The notes beneath the pieces are model-generated. The model searched no databases, was not told where the DNA came from, and worked only from the letters and a program-made list of their open reading frames with translations. DNA of 64,000 bases from an uncultured Pseudohongiella sp. GTDB taxonomy: Bacteria; Pseudomonadota; Gammaproteobacteria; Pseudomonadales; Pseudohongiellaceae. Position numbers and translations under genes: made by a program. Each line of letters opens with the position of its first letter. The stretch's first letter is position 1. Below, piece after piece: positions 9,832-19,170 of the stretch. Location: NCBI GenBank assembly GCA_951812965.1, contig OX638341.1:1036438-1100437 (forward strand), read 5' to 3'.

Positions 9832-10716
9832 ATGCGTATCTTGTTGTTTCTGTTGACTAATCTCTCGATATTGCTGTTGATCAGCGTCACTTTTCGCGTG
9901 TTCGGCATCGAACGGATGCTGCTTTCGAGCGGCACCGGCCTGGATATGAACGCGTTGCTGGTATTTTCCGCCGCGTTCGGATTCGGCGGCGCCTTCATTT
10001 CACTGGCTTTGTCCAAGTGGATGGCCAAGCGCTCCATGCGCGTGCAGGTCGTCGAGTCGCCATCGAACCAGCAGGAGCGCTGGCTGCTGCAAACCGTTGA
10101 GCGCCAGGCGCAACGCGCCGGCATCGGGATGCCTGAAGTAGGAATTTTTCCGTCCGATGTGGTCAACGCTTTCGCCACCGGAATGCGGCGCAACAATGCG
10201 CTGGTCGCGGTCAGCAGCGGTCTGCTGCGCAAGATGACCCAGGAAGAGGCGGAGGCCGTCCTCGCTCACGAAGTCGCCCATGTCGCCAATGGCGACATGG
10301 TGACGATGGGATTGCTGCAAGGCGTATTGAATACCTTCGTGATCTTCCTGTCGCGGGTGATCGGCCACACCGTCGACCGGGTAGTGTTCAAGAACCAGCG
10401 CGGGTTCGGCATCGGCTATTTCGTCGTTTCCATCGTTGCCCAGATCGTGCTGTCGATTCTCGCGTCGATCATCGTCATGTGGTTCAGCCGCTGGCGCGAA
10501 TTCCGCGCCGACGCCGGCGGCGCCAATCTGGCGGGTCGGCAGAAGATGATCGCCGCGCTCCAGCGCCTGCAACAGAATCAGGCCGCGGACCTGCCCGGCG
10601 AACTCGCAGCTTTCGGTATCAACGGCGGCCGTCCCACCGGCCTGCGGGCGCTGTTCATGTCGCATCCGCCGCTGGAAGACCGAATAGCCGCATTGCAAAA
10701 ACCCGGAGTCTTGTAG
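9832..10716 (+). CDS. htpX: Membrane zinc metalloprotease HtpX
   Basis: A 294-aa M48-family inner-membrane endopeptidase that degrades misfolded membrane proteins. Two N-terminal membrane segments (residues 4-24 and 40-60) precede the zinc motif HEVAH at about residue 145 in EEAEAVLAHEVAHVANGDMVTM. Two further hydrophobic segments and the third zinc ligand region FRADAGGANLAGRQKM follow. The C-terminal LFMSHPPLEDRIAAL is typical. Length and start (ATG with GAGG upstream) match the family. It is followed by gmk after 13 bp. In enterobacteria htpX is CpxR-controlled; no such site was identified here. Confidence 0.95.
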   Translation: MRILLFLLTNLSILLLISVTFRVFGIERMLLSSGTGLDMNALLVFSAAFGFGGAFISLALSKWMAKRSMRVQVVESPSNQQERWLLQTVERQAQRAGIGMPEVGIFPSDVVNAFATGMRRNNALVAVSSGLLRKMTQEEAEAVLAHEVAHVANGDMVTMGLLQGVLNTFVIFLSRVIGHTVDRVVFKNQRGFGIGYFVVSIVAQIVLSILASIIVMWFSRWREFRADAGGANLAGRQKMIAALQRLQQNQAADLPGELAAFGINGGRPTGLRALFMSHPPLEDRIAALQKPGVL

Positions 10717-10729
10717 GATTGGATTCGCG

Positions 10730-11350
10730 ATGACTCTCGGCGCGCTTTATATCGTTACCGCCCCATCGGGAGCAGGCAAGACCAGTCTGGTCAGGCAACT
10801 CGTCGAGGACGACGAATCGCTGCACATTTCGGTATCGCATACCACGCGGCCAAAAAGGAAAGGGGAGCGGGACGGGATCGACTATTTCTTCGTGGACCAT
10901 AACGAATTCAAGCGTAAACTGGCGCAAGACGCCTTTCTCGAATACGCGGAAGTCTACGGCCACTTTTACGGCACTTCCCGGGACTGGGTCCGGCGCCAGC
11001 GCGAGCAGGGAATTGACGTAATCCTGGAAATCGACTGGCAGGGAGCGGAACAGGTTCGCGGACTCGACCAGTCGGCATGTTCAATCTTCATCCTGCCGCC
11101 ATCGGTTAAGACTTTGCGTCGGCGACTGGAAACTCGGGCGCTAGATGACGCGGAGACGATCGAGCGGCGCATGCGTCAGGCGCGCCGGGAGATAGCCCAG
11201 GGAGAGAAATCGGATTTCCTGGTGTTCAACGACGAATTCGCAACGGCGCTGGCGGACATCCGCGCAATTGTCCGGGCCCGCCGCCTGCGCCGCGAAGATC
11301 AGTCGGCGCGGCATGCCGACCTATTGCGAAATCTCAAAAGCGGAGCTTGA
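10730..11350 (+). CDS. gmk: Guanylate kinase
   Basis: A 206-aa kinase that phosphorylates GMP (and dGMP) to the diphosphate with ATP. The P-loop APSGAGKTSLVRQL lies at about residue 9. SVSHTTRPKRKGERDGIDYFF is the GMP-binding segment. LEYAEVYGHFYGTS and ILEIDWQGAEQVR complete the fold, and ETRALDDAETIERRM is the lid. In relatives it is followed by rpoZ and spoT. Here a YciI-like gene and an opposite-strand VOC gene are inserted between, so co-transcription with rpoZ is broken. GMP and ppGpp metabolism are linked through this neighbourhood. Confidence 0.96.
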   Translation: MTLGALYIVTAPSGAGKTSLVRQLVEDDESLHISVSHTTRPKRKGERDGIDYFFVDHNEFKRKLAQDAFLEYAEVYGHFYGTSRDWVRRQREQGIDVILEIDWQGAEQVRGLDQSACSIFILPPSVKTLRRRLETRALDDAETIERRMRQARREIAQGEKSDFLVFNDEFATALADIRAIVRARRLRREDQSARHADLLRNLKSGA

Positions 11351-11391
11351 TGGTCGATGCGCTTCAATAATGCCGGCGGGACCTGACAGTT

Positions 11392-11724
11392 ATGGCCTGG
11401 CTAGTCATCTGTCGCGATGTGGCCGATTCCGCCGCGCTGCGGCGGGAATATCTGGAGGCGCATCTGGCATATATCGAAAAGGTGATGGACCGGATCGCCG
11501 TTGCCGGCCCCTTGTTCGCGGAAGATTCGCCCGACGATATGAACGCAAGCTGTTTCATCTATCGGACCGTGGATCTGGACGAAGCCCGCGCGCTGTTGCG
11601 CGAAGACCCCTACTATCGGGCGGGGCTGTACGAGGAGGTGGAGTTTCGCGCTTTCAGGCCCGCCGCCGGAGTCTGGGTCGGCGGAGCAGCCTGGAAAGTT
11701 CAGCCCGCGAGCAATCGCCGCTGA
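11392..11724 (+). CDS. YciI-like protein
   Basis: A 110-aa YCII-domain protein. The family fold is a small ferredoxin-like alpha/beta barrel with a conserved His-Asp pair. Here the His is in YLEAHLAYIEK at about residue 24, and the FIYRTVDLDEARALLREDPYYRAGLYEEVEFRAF segment carries the conserved DP..AGL motif. YciI relatives act as small dehalogenase-like or dehydrochlorinase-like enzymes or as subunits of unknown role. It starts 41 bp after gmk and interrupts the usual gmk-rpoZ order. Family call is good; function is unknown. Confidence 0.85.
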   Translation: MAWLVICRDVADSAALRREYLEAHLAYIEKVMDRIAVAGPLFAEDSPDDMNASCFIYRTVDLDEARALLREDPYYRAGLYEEVEFRAFRPAAGVWVGGAAWKVQPASNRR

Positions 11725-11748
11725 AGCCATTAGAGCGCGGGGGAAGGT

Positions 11749-12927
11749 TCAGTTGTTAACGTCCAGCAATTGAAACTCGGTCACCGCTGGCCAAGCGGAC
11801 GATTCCCGCTGAATCAACTGCCAATAGACTCCGTCCGGTCCATGCAGAAGAAAACTGGATTCTTCGAATTCATTGGCGGTGATCGGTCCCGGTTCAATTC
11901 CGGCGTCCATCGCCAGGCGATGCACCAGATCTAGGCGGGGCGTCCACATCGAGTGCAAGGTAATGCCGATTTCGCCGGGACGCTGGCGGGCGGAACGGTC
12001 ATCGATTTCGTGCAGTCCTTCCAAGGAAAAGAACTTGAGCTTGCCGCTGACGTCATTGGGGGAAACAAAGCCCCGATACCAGTGGGATCGTCCCGGTTCC
12101 ATGATGAATATCGCCTGCGGTCCCTGCAGCCAGTCGCCGTCGATCTGCGGATCGTTTTCCGAAATATAGCCGAAGACCGACTCATAGTAAGCGGTGACCT
12201 CGCCCAGGTCCCCCGCCACGACGAAGTCGTGATGAGTGAATTCGCTGGTGCCGAGGGGCGCATGATCGCCAATCACGCCGTAGCCGGGAATAGAGTAGCC
12301 ATAGCGTTGAAAGAAGACGTGATTGAACCATTGACCGTAAACGGCCATTTCCCGCACCCCGACGCGGCGGTTGACAATGCTTGGGAGGCCTTCGGTGGCG
12401 TTGTAAAGATCGTCATAGACCGGCCCCGCCAGCAGCCAGGGCTGGATCGCTTGTTCGCGCAGGTCGGTGAAGACATCGGCCAGGCGAAAGATGTCGCGGG
12501 TGCGCATGACCGCCATGCGCATCCCCACGGTGTGCGGCTGCGCGAGGCCCAGGCCCGGCCCGGTCGGGTCGTCCCATTCAAGCAGCCGCAACAGGCCATG
12601 GGCATCAACCTCGCCATTTTGCAGTCGCCATGAGGTGAGCGCCGAATCGACGCCATACAGCGTTGCCGCCCGCTCTGCCGACAATTCGGCCTTGGCGACG
12701 ACGGCAAAACCGAATTCAGCGAAGTAGGCCAAGGCAGGCTCGGCGTCGGACACGCCCACCATTACTTCGTAGACGCCGCTCATGCCCGTATCGGGCCGCT
12801 CGGCCGCGGCGGCGGGCCAGACGACCAGAAAGCAACAGGAGACCAGCAACCAACGTCCTTTCAACAAGGCCCCGGCAAATCGCCGAGCCGTATGGCTCAA
12901 GGCTTCAACAAGCAGTTCTCGCATCAT
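11749..12927 (-). CDS. Exported VOC (glyoxalase-like) protein
   Basis: A 392-aa protein. Residues about 24-42 (RWLLVSCCFLVVWPAAAA) look like a signal peptide with cleavage after AAA; a lipoprotein reading using the double Cys is less likely. Two vicinal-oxygen-chelate-like segments follow: YEVMVGVSDAEPALAYFAEFGF at about 52, and HHDFVVAGDLGEVTAYYESVFGYISENDPQ at about 230, with a possible C-terminal third unit ending DGVYWQLIQR. VOC proteins bind a metal through His/Glu pairs and catalyse isomerisation, ring-cleavage or resistance reactions. Substrate unknown. It runs opposite to rpoZ and is an insertion in the conserved gmk-rpoZ-spoT block. Confidence 0.75.
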   Translation of the reverse strand: MMRELLVEALSHTARRFAGALLKGRWLLVSCCFLVVWPAAAAERPDTGMSGVYEVMVGVSDAEPALAYFAEFGFAVVAKAELSAERAATLYGVDSALTSWRLQNGEVDAHGLLRLLEWDDPTGPGLGLAQPHTVGMRMAVMRTRDIFRLADVFTDLREQAIQPWLLAGPVYDDLYNATEGLPSIVNRRVGVREMAVYGQWFNHVFFQRYGYSIPGYGVIGDHAPLGTSEFTHHDFVVAGDLGEVTAYYESVFGYISENDPQIDGDWLQGPQAIFIMEPGRSHWYRGFVSPNDVSGKLKFFSLEGLHEIDDRSARQRPGEIGITLHSMWTPRLDLVHRLAMDAGIEPGPITANEFEESSFLLHGPDGVYWQLIQRESSAWPAVTEFQLLDVNN

Positions 12928-13093
12928 CGTGAAAATCCTGTCTCTAGCGAACGGGCGGAGTTATTCATTATATATCGGTAACTTTATGACTATTCGGTAC
13001 TATGCATCGGCGCCTTGAATCCAGTAAAATCTCCGACCCCGCAACCGGAACGTCGTTGTACAATGTTCCGATGGTATCGACAGGAACAAGTAC

Positions 13094-13396
13094 ATGGCAA
13101 GAATTACCGTTGAAGATTGCCTCGACAAGGTAGATAACCGTTTCGAACTCGTTATGGTCGCCAGCAAGCGCGCCCGGCAATTGCAGACCGAAGGCAAGGA
13201 CCCTCTTATTGCCGAAGACAACGACAAGCCCACGGTGCTCGCGTTGCGCGAAATCGCCCAGGGACTCGTAGGCCCCGAAATCCTCACGCAAAAGCCGGAA
13301 TTGAGAATGGAGGAACTCGAGCAGGAAATGGAAATCATGCTGGAGCAGCCCGAGTTGGCGGAACCGCCGCTGCCCGAACCCGAAGCAGGGGACTGA
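13094..13396 (+). CDS. rpoZ: RNA polymerase omega subunit
   Basis: A 100-aa omega subunit that assists beta-prime folding and polymerase assembly and contributes a ppGpp site. [29 protein letters not shown] is the canonical N-terminus, with the conserved [16 protein letters not shown] segment following. The C-terminal tail is acidic and rich in Glu and Pro, longer than the core domain but in the usual range. It lies 19 bp upstream of spoT, the conserved operon order. Both products belong to stringent-response signalling. Confidence 0.97.
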   Translation: MARITVEDCLDKVDNRFELVMVASKRARQLQTEGKDPLIAEDNDKPTVLALREIAQGLVGPEILTQKPELRMEELEQEMEIMLEQPELAEPPLPEPEAGD

Positions 13397-13415
13397 AGGG
13401 GGCAGGAGGCGCATA

Positions 13416-15584
13416 TTGACAGCCATTCAGACTGAAAACATCGACACGCTGGCGGAGAGTCTGTCGGGCTATCTTGCAAGACAGCAGATCAACCAGGTGC
13501 GGCGCGCATATTACTACGCCGAACAGGCCCACGAGGGCCAGCTCCGGCGCACCGGCGACCCGTATATCACACACCCGCTACAGGTAGCCGGCATCCTCAG
13601 CAAGATGCACATGGACCATCAGTCGCTGATGGCGGCCATGTTGCACGACGTAATCGAAGACACCGGCATTACCAAGACCGCGATCAAGTCACAGTTCGGC
13701 AATACTGTGGCGGAAATGGTCGACGGCGTCAGCAAACTGAGTCAGATCAAGTTTCGCTCCCAGGCCGAAGCTCAAGCCGAGAATTTCCAGAAGATGGCGC
13801 TCGCGATGTCGCGCGACCTGCGCATCATCATGGTCAAGCTCGCGGACCGCCTGCACAACATGCGCACGATCAAGGTGCTGCCGCCCGACAAGCGCCGCAG
13901 GATCGCGCGGGAGACGCTGGAAATCTACGCGCCTATCGCCAATCGTCTGGGCATGAACGACATGCGGATCGAGTTCGAAGAGCTCTCCTTCGAAGCGATT
14001 TACCCCCTGCGCTACCGCCGCATCGGCGCCGCGGTGCGCAAAGTGCGGGGTAATCGAAAGGAAGTCGTGACCAAACTGCAGATTTCCCTGGAAGCCTGCC
14101 TCGAACGCGAGGGACTACCGGGCAGGACCATTGGCCGGGAAAAGCATCTTTACAGCATTTACGACAAGATGCGCAGCAAGCGGAAGTCCTTTTCCGAGAT
14201 CATGGACGTCTACGCCTTCCGCATCGTCGTCGACCGGGTCGACACCTGTTATCGCGTGCTCGGCGCCATTCACAGCCTGTACAAGCCCGTGCCCGGCCGG
14301 TTCAAGGACTATATCGCCATCCCCAAGGCCAACGGCTATCAGTCCCTGCATACCACGCTGTTCGGCATGCACGGCCTGCCTATCGAAATCCAGATTCGCA
14401 CCGAGGAAATGGAAGCCATGGCCAATAACGGCATTGCCGCCCATTGGCTGTACAAGTCGAGTGAGGATATTCCGAGCAATGCCCACATCCGGGCGCGGGA
14501 GTGGGTCAACGGCCTGCTGGAAATGCAGCAGCACGCCGGCAACTCGCTGGAATTCATCGAGAACGTCAAGATTGACCTGTTTCCCGATGAAATTTACGTG
14601 TTCACGCCGAAGGGCGAGATCTTCGAACTGCCCGCCGGTTCCACTCCCGTGGACTTCGCCTACGCGATTCATACCGATGTCGGCAGCACCTGTGTCGCCT
14701 GCCGCATCTCGCGCCGGCTCGCGCCGCTGAGCGAGCCGCTTGAAAGCGGCCAGACCGTGGAGATCATAACCGCTCCGGGCCACAAGCCGAATCCCGCCTG
14801 GCTCAGTTTTGTCGCCACCGCCAAGGCGCGCACGAGCATCCGCCATTTCCTCAAGAGTCAGAAGCGGTCCGAATCCATTGCTCTCGGCCGCCGCCTGTTG
14901 ACCAAGGCGCTGGCCAGTTTCGGCGCCAGCCTGAATTCAATATCTAGCGAAGCCGTCACCACATTGCTCGAACAGTTACGGCTCGAATCGCGGAACCAAT
15001 TGTTCGAGGAAATCGGTCTAGGCAATCGCATGTCCCATGGCATGGCCCAGCGCCTTACCGCCCTGAACGAAAACTCCACCGGCGACGAAGTGCTCGGCAA
15101 TCTGCTCGTACGCGAAGCGGAGAGTTCGGTGATGAACTACGCCCGCTGCTGCAACCCGATTCCCGGCGATCGCATTACCGGCTATATCAGCGCAGAGCGC
15201 GGCCTCGTCATTCATACCGACAACTGCAACAACGTCGCCGAACTGCGGGCCAACCCGGAGAAGTGGGTCGAAGTGAACTGGGATCCGGAAATCCAGGGCG
15301 AGTTTGCTGTTGAGGTAAAGGTAGAGCTTGAACATCAGCGCGGCATCATCGCTACCCTGGCCACTGCCATCACCGGCGCGGAAGCGAATATCGAGAAAAT
15401 CAGCACGGTCGAGCGCGACGCCCATTTCAGCATCGTCAATCTGTTGATCAATGTGAAAAACCGTGTGCATCTGGCGCGGGTCATGCGCAAGATCCGCATG
15501 ATCAAGGCGGTAACCCGGGTGACCAGGGTCAAGGCCCGCAAGACTCGCCGGCCTACCGGACGCGCTGATTCGGTTACTCATTAG
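13416..15584 (+). CDS. spoT: Bifunctional (p)ppGpp synthase/hydrolase
   Basis: A 722-aa RelA/SpoT homologue. The HD hydrolase domain is intact: HPLQVAGIL, then HDVIEDT at about residue 70, and KLADRLHNMRTI. The synthetase domain covers about 230-360, including GREKHLYSIYDKM, DVYAFRIVVD and the substrate loop KDYIAIPKANGYQSLHT. TGS (EIYVFTPKGEIFELPAGSTPVDFAYAIHT) and C-terminal ACT domains follow. Both catalytic centres look functional, so SpoT rather than RelA. The start is TTG 13416, with AGGAGG a few bases upstream. It is flanked by rpoZ and ridA as in most gammaproteobacteria. Confidence 0.96.
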   Translation: MTAIQTENIDTLAESLSGYLARQQINQVRRAYYYAEQAHEGQLRRTGDPYITHPLQVAGILSKMHMDHQSLMAAMLHDVIEDTGITKTAIKSQFGNTVAEMVDGVSKLSQIKFRSQAEAQAENFQKMALAMSRDLRIIMVKLADRLHNMRTIKVLPPDKRRRIARETLEIYAPIANRLGMNDMRIEFEELSFEAIYPLRYRRIGAAVRKVRGNRKEVVTKLQISLEACLEREGLPGRTIGREKHLYSIYDKMRSKRKSFSEIMDVYAFRIVVDRVDTCYRVLGAIHSLYKPVPGRFKDYIAIPKANGYQSLHTTLFGMHGLPIEIQIRTEEMEAMANNGIAAHWLYKSSEDIPSNAHIRAREWVNGLLEMQQHAGNSLEFIENVKIDLFPDEIYVFTPKGEIFELPAGSTPVDFAYAIHTDVGSTCVACRISRRLAPLSEPLESGQTVEIITAPGHKPNPAWLSFVATAKARTSIRHFLKSQKRSESIALGRRLLTKALASFGASLNSISSEAVTTLLEQLRLESRNQLFEEIGLGNRMSHGMAQRLTALNENSTGDEVLGNLLVREAESSVMNYARCCNPIPGDRITGYISAERGLVIHTDNCNNVAELRANPEKWVEVNWDPEIQGEFAVEVKVELEHQRGIIATLATAITGAEANIEKISTVERDAHFSIVNLLINVKNRVHLARVMRKIRMIKAVTRVTRVKARKTRRPTGRADSVTH

Positions 15585-15625
15585 GCCGCGGCAGGTTGGC
15601 CCGCGCACACAACGGGGAAAATTCC

Positions 15626-16009
15626 ATGCCCGAATCGCAAGTCATTCAAACCGAAAAAGCGCCCCGGGCGATTGGCCCGTATTCCCAGGCCGTGCGCTCG
15701 GGCGCGCTCGTGTTCCTCTCCGGCCAGGTTCCGCTCGACCCGGAGACCATGCGGCTGGTCGAGGGTGGCATCGAGGAACAGACGGAGCAGGTTTTCGACA
15801 ACCTGGCCGCGGTCGCCGCGGCGGCGGAGTCGAATCTCGGCCAGGCGCTGCGAATGACGATCTATCTCACCGATCTCGGCAACTTCAAGACCGTCAACGA
15901 GATCATGGCGCGGCGCCTCGATGCGCCATATCCGGCCCGTGTCACCATCGGAGTCGCCGCGTTGCCGGCGAATGCGATGATCGAGATCGACGCGATTCTG
16001 AGCGATTGA
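15626..16009 (+). CDS. ridA: RidA family enamine/imine deaminase
   Basis: A 127-aa YjgF/YER057c/UK114 protein that hydrolyses reactive 2-aminoacrylate and related enamines released by PLP enzymes, protecting branched-chain amino-acid metabolism. Diagnostic segments are KAPRAIGPYSQAVRSG, FLSGQVPLDPET and the catalytic Arg region PYPARVTIGVAALPANAMIEIDAI. ATG 15626 is preferred over the upstream frame start because homology begins at MPESQVIQTEKAP. It lies between spoT and recG, the conserved position. Confidence 0.95.
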   Translation: MPESQVIQTEKAPRAIGPYSQAVRSGALVFLSGQVPLDPETMRLVEGGIEEQTEQVFDNLAAVAAAAESNLGQALRMTIYLTDLGNFKTVNEIMARRLDAPYPARVTIGVAALPANAMIEIDAILSD

Positions 16010-16028
16010 AGCTGCTGTATCCGTCCAG

Positions 16029-18122
16029 ATGACCGGCCCGCCGCTGGACCAGATTCCCATTGAGCGCCTTACCGGCGTCGGCCCGAAGTTGAAGGCGCGG
16101 CTGACGGACCTCGGCATCGAAAGCGTCCAGGATCTGCTGTTTCATCTGCCATACCGTTACGAGGACCGAACGCGCATTACGCCCATCGGGCAGGCTTTCT
16201 TCGGCGATTGTGTCCAGGTGCAGGGCGAGATAGTCGACAGCGGCGTGCAGTTCGGCCGCCGCCGCAGTTTGCGCTGCGTAGTCCGGGACGATACCGGCTT
16301 GCTCAGCATTCGCTTCTTTCATTTCAACGCCATTCAGCAGACCCGGCTCGCCTCCGGCAAAACGATTCGTTGTTATGGCGAAGTGCGCTACGGCCGCGGC
16401 GGAATCGAGATGTATCACCCCGAGTACCGCATCCTGTCCGGCGAAGCCGAAGCCGACGCGGTTCCCGACTCGCTGACTCCCGTCTATCCCACGACCGAGG
16501 GCATTCACCAGAACCGCATTCGCAAACTCGTGCAGCAGGCCCTGCAAATGCTGGCCCGCACGGAAAAATTGCCGGAACTGCTGCCGGCGCGCTTCCTGCG
16601 TGATTTTGGCGGGATTGACCTTGCCGAATCTGTGCGCCGGTTGCATGAACCGCCACCGGACCTGCAACTCGACCTGGCGGGACGAACCGGCAACAGTCCG
16701 GCGCGCCGCCGGCTGGCATTCGAGGAACTGCTCGCCCACCGGCTCTGCATGCGCCGCCTGAAACTCGACGCTTCGGCCTTGCAATCGCCGCGCCTCGGTG
16801 GCCGTCAGGCGCTGCTCAAGCAATTTGTGGATTCGCTTCCCTTCAAGTTGACCGAAGCGCAGCGCAAGGTCTATCGGGAAATTCGCGAGGATCTCGCAAG
16901 CCAGGCGCCGATGATGCGCCTGGTGCAAGGCGATGTGGGCTCGGGCAAGACCGTGGTCGCCGCTCTGGCGGCGCTGCACGCCATCGAATCGGGCTTCCAG
17001 GTCTGCCTAATGGCGCCGACGGAAATTCTCGTCGAACAGCATCTGGATACTTTTCGGCAATGGTTCGAAGCCTTGCAAGTGAGAGTCGGCTGGCTGTCGG
17101 GCAAGACCCGGGCCAAGGCGCGAAAACAGGTGCTGGAAGAACTCGCTGCAGGCGAATGCGATTTGCTGATTGGAACCCACGCGGTGTTCCAGGAATCGGT
17201 CCATTTCCAGTTGCTCGGGCTGATCATCGTCGATGAACAGCACAGATTCGGCGTACATCAGCGGCTGGCATTGCGCGAAAAGGCCGGCAGTGGAACCATG
17301 CGCCCCCACCAACTCGTCATGACCGCAACGCCGATTCCGAGGACGCTGGCGATGAGCGCCTATGCGGATCTCGATTGTTCGGTAATCGATGAATTGCCGC
17401 CCGGCCGCAGTCCCGTCAACACCGCCATGTCTTCGAACCAGCGACGCGACGCTGTGGTCGAGCGCATCGCATCGGCCTGCGCCGGCGGCCGCCAGGCCTA
17501 CTGGGTGTGCACCCTGATCGACGATTCCGAAACCTTGCAGGCCCAGGCGGCGGAGGCCACCGCCGAACAACTCGGCAAGGCGCTGCCGGGAATAAGCGTC
17601 GGGCTCGTTCATGGCAGATTGAAGTCGGCGGAGAAGGCAGAAGTCATGGAAAGGTTCAAGAACGGCGAAATCCAGTTGCTCGTGGCGACCACGGTGATCG
17701 AAGTCGGCGTCGACGTGGCCAATGCCAGCCTGATGGTGATCGAGAATCCGGAACGCCTGGGACTGGCGCAATTGCATCAATTGCGCGGCCGGGTCGGCAG
17801 GGGCGCGACGCAAAGTCATTGCCTGCTGTTGTATCAGCCGCCACTGTCCGAACTGAGCCGGGAACGCCTGCGCATCATTCGCGAAAGCAACGACGGCTTT
17901 CTCATCGCTGAGGAAGATTTGCGCCTGCGCGGGCCCGGTCAATTGCTGGGCACCCGGCAGACGGGCCTGATGAGCTTCAAGGTGGCGGACATCAGCCGCG
18001 ACAGTGTCATGCTCGAGCAGGTGCGCGATATTTGCGATGAACTGCTGACCAGCCATCCCGCGGTGGCGGAACCGTTGATCCGCCGGTGGCTCGGAGAAAG
18101 CAGCCACTACGCGGATGTCTGA
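16029..18122 (+). CDS. recG: ATP-dependent DNA helicase RecG
   Basis: A 697-aa superfamily-2 helicase that regresses stalled forks and branch-migrates Holliday and D-loop structures. The N-terminal HhH/OB wedge domain (GVGPKLKARLTDLGIESVQDLLFHLPYRYEDR) binds branched DNA. The motor has Walker A GDVGSGKT at about residue 302, motif II DEQHRFG at about 402, TATPIPRT at about 440, and C-terminal helicase motifs ATTVIEVGVDVANASLMVIE and QLRGRVGRG. TRG-like residues lie near LGTRQTGL. Length is normal and every motif is present. It is followed at once by ubiA (3 bp). Confidence 0.97.
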   Translation: MTGPPLDQIPIERLTGVGPKLKARLTDLGIESVQDLLFHLPYRYEDRTRITPIGQAFFGDCVQVQGEIVDSGVQFGRRRSLRCVVRDDTGLLSIRFFHFNAIQQTRLASGKTIRCYGEVRYGRGGIEMYHPEYRILSGEAEADAVPDSLTPVYPTTEGIHQNRIRKLVQQALQMLARTEKLPELLPARFLRDFGGIDLAESVRRLHEPPPDLQLDLAGRTGNSPARRRLAFEELLAHRLCMRRLKLDASALQSPRLGGRQALLKQFVDSLPFKLTEAQRKVYREIREDLASQAPMMRLVQGDVGSGKTVVAALAALHAIESGFQVCLMAPTEILVEQHLDTFRQWFEALQVRVGWLSGKTRAKARKQVLEELAAGECDLLIGTHAVFQESVHFQLLGLIIVDEQHRFGVHQRLALREKAGSGTMRPHQLVMTATPIPRTLAMSAYADLDCSVIDELPPGRSPVNTAMSSNQRRDAVVERIASACAGGRQAYWVCTLIDDSETLQAQAAEATAEQLGKALPGISVGLVHGRLKSAEKAEVMERFKNGEIQLLVATTVIEVGVDVANASLMVIENPERLGLAQLHQLRGRVGRGATQSHCLLLYQPPLSELSRERLRIIRESNDGFLIAEEDLRLRGPGQLLGTRQTGLMSFKVADISRDSVMLEQVRDICDELLTSHPAVAEPLIRRWLGESSHYADV

Positions 18123-18125
18123 GCA

Positions 18126-19067
18126 ATGAAACGATTTGTCGAACGATCACGCCGGAAACTTTTCCGAAAGCTCTCCCGAAAGCTCGCCCTTTGGCTGGAA
18201 GAAAGACCCGAACTGCGGGAAAAGGCGATCGCCTACTTTTACCTGACGCGCCTGCACCGCCCTGTCGGAATCTACTTGCTGTTATGGCCGACGCTTGGCG
18301 CCCTTTGGCTCGCCTCGATGGGTGTCCCATCCTTCGGACTACTGTTCATATTCATCTCCGGCACGGTCGTCATGCGCTCCGCAGGCTGCTGCATCAACGA
18401 CTTCGCCGATTATCACATCGACGGCGAAGTTCTGCGCACCCGCGAGCGGCCGCTGGCGACCGGGCAACTCGAACGCCGGGACGCCATGTACGGATTCGTC
18501 GCGCTTTCCCTGGTCGGCTTCACGCTGGTGCTGTTCACCAATCTGCCGACGATATTGCTGGCGGTAGCCGCCGTGCCCATCATCGCCCTGTATCCCTTCT
18601 TCAAGCGCGTAACCCATATGCCCCAGGTGGTGCTGGGCGTGGCCTTTTCCTGGGGAATTCTGATGGCCTTCACTGCGCAGGCCGACGGTCTGCCGGCTTC
18701 GGCCTGGCTGCTGTTTCTTGCAAATTGTCTGTGGACCATTGTCTACGACACGCAATATGCAATGGTCGACCGGGAATACGACCGGCGTATCGGCATGAAA
18801 TCCACGGCGATCCTGTTCGGCGACGCGGACAACATGATGATCGGTCTGTTGCAGGTCATGTTCATAGCCGCCATGTGGCTGGCGGGGCGGCAGTTCGACC
18901 TCGGTCTGCCATATTACCTGTCCCTGGTCGGCGCCAGCCTGTTGTTCGCCTGGCAACAGATTCTGACCAGCGACCGCCAGCCCGAAGCCTGCTTCAAGGC
19001 CTTCGTCAACAATCAATGGGTGGGGGCACTGATCTTTCTTGGCATCGTAATTGCGTTGGCATCGTAA
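18126..19067 (+). CDS. ubiA: 4-hydroxybenzoate octaprenyltransferase
   Basis: A 313-aa integral membrane prenyltransferase that attaches the polyprenyl tail to 4-hydroxybenzoate in ubiquinone synthesis. The two Asp-rich motifs that bind Mg-diphosphate are seen in CCINDFADYHIDG at about residue 95 and DREYDRRIGMKST at about 215. RLHRPVGIYLLLWPTLGALWLA is the first membrane helix, and about eight hydrophobic spans follow. The basic N-terminal tail (residues 1-35) is cytoplasmic. In many relatives ubiA pairs with ubiC, which is not here. ubiD, acting on the product, lies at 52.7 kb. Confidence 0.95.
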   Translation: MKRFVERSRRKLFRKLSRKLALWLEERPELREKAIAYFYLTRLHRPVGIYLLLWPTLGALWLASMGVPSFGLLFIFISGTVVMRSAGCCINDFADYHIDGEVLRTRERPLATGQLERRDAMYGFVALSLVGFTLVLFTNLPTILLAVAAVPIIALYPFFKRVTHMPQVVLGVAFSWGILMAFTAQADGLPASAWLLFLANCLWTIVYDTQYAMVDREYDRRIGMKSTAILFGDADNMMIGLLQVMFIAAMWLAGRQFDLGLPYYLSLVGASLLFAWQQILTSDRQPEACFKAFVNNQWVGALIFLGIVIALAS

Positions 19068-19170
19068 GTGTATAAGGCGGAAAGATGAGCGGAATCGGGC
19101 ATTTGTGAAGTCGTGTAGAATGTCCGCTTCCCGAATCGGGCCAGCCGATTGAACCTGCGGTACTTCCCGT

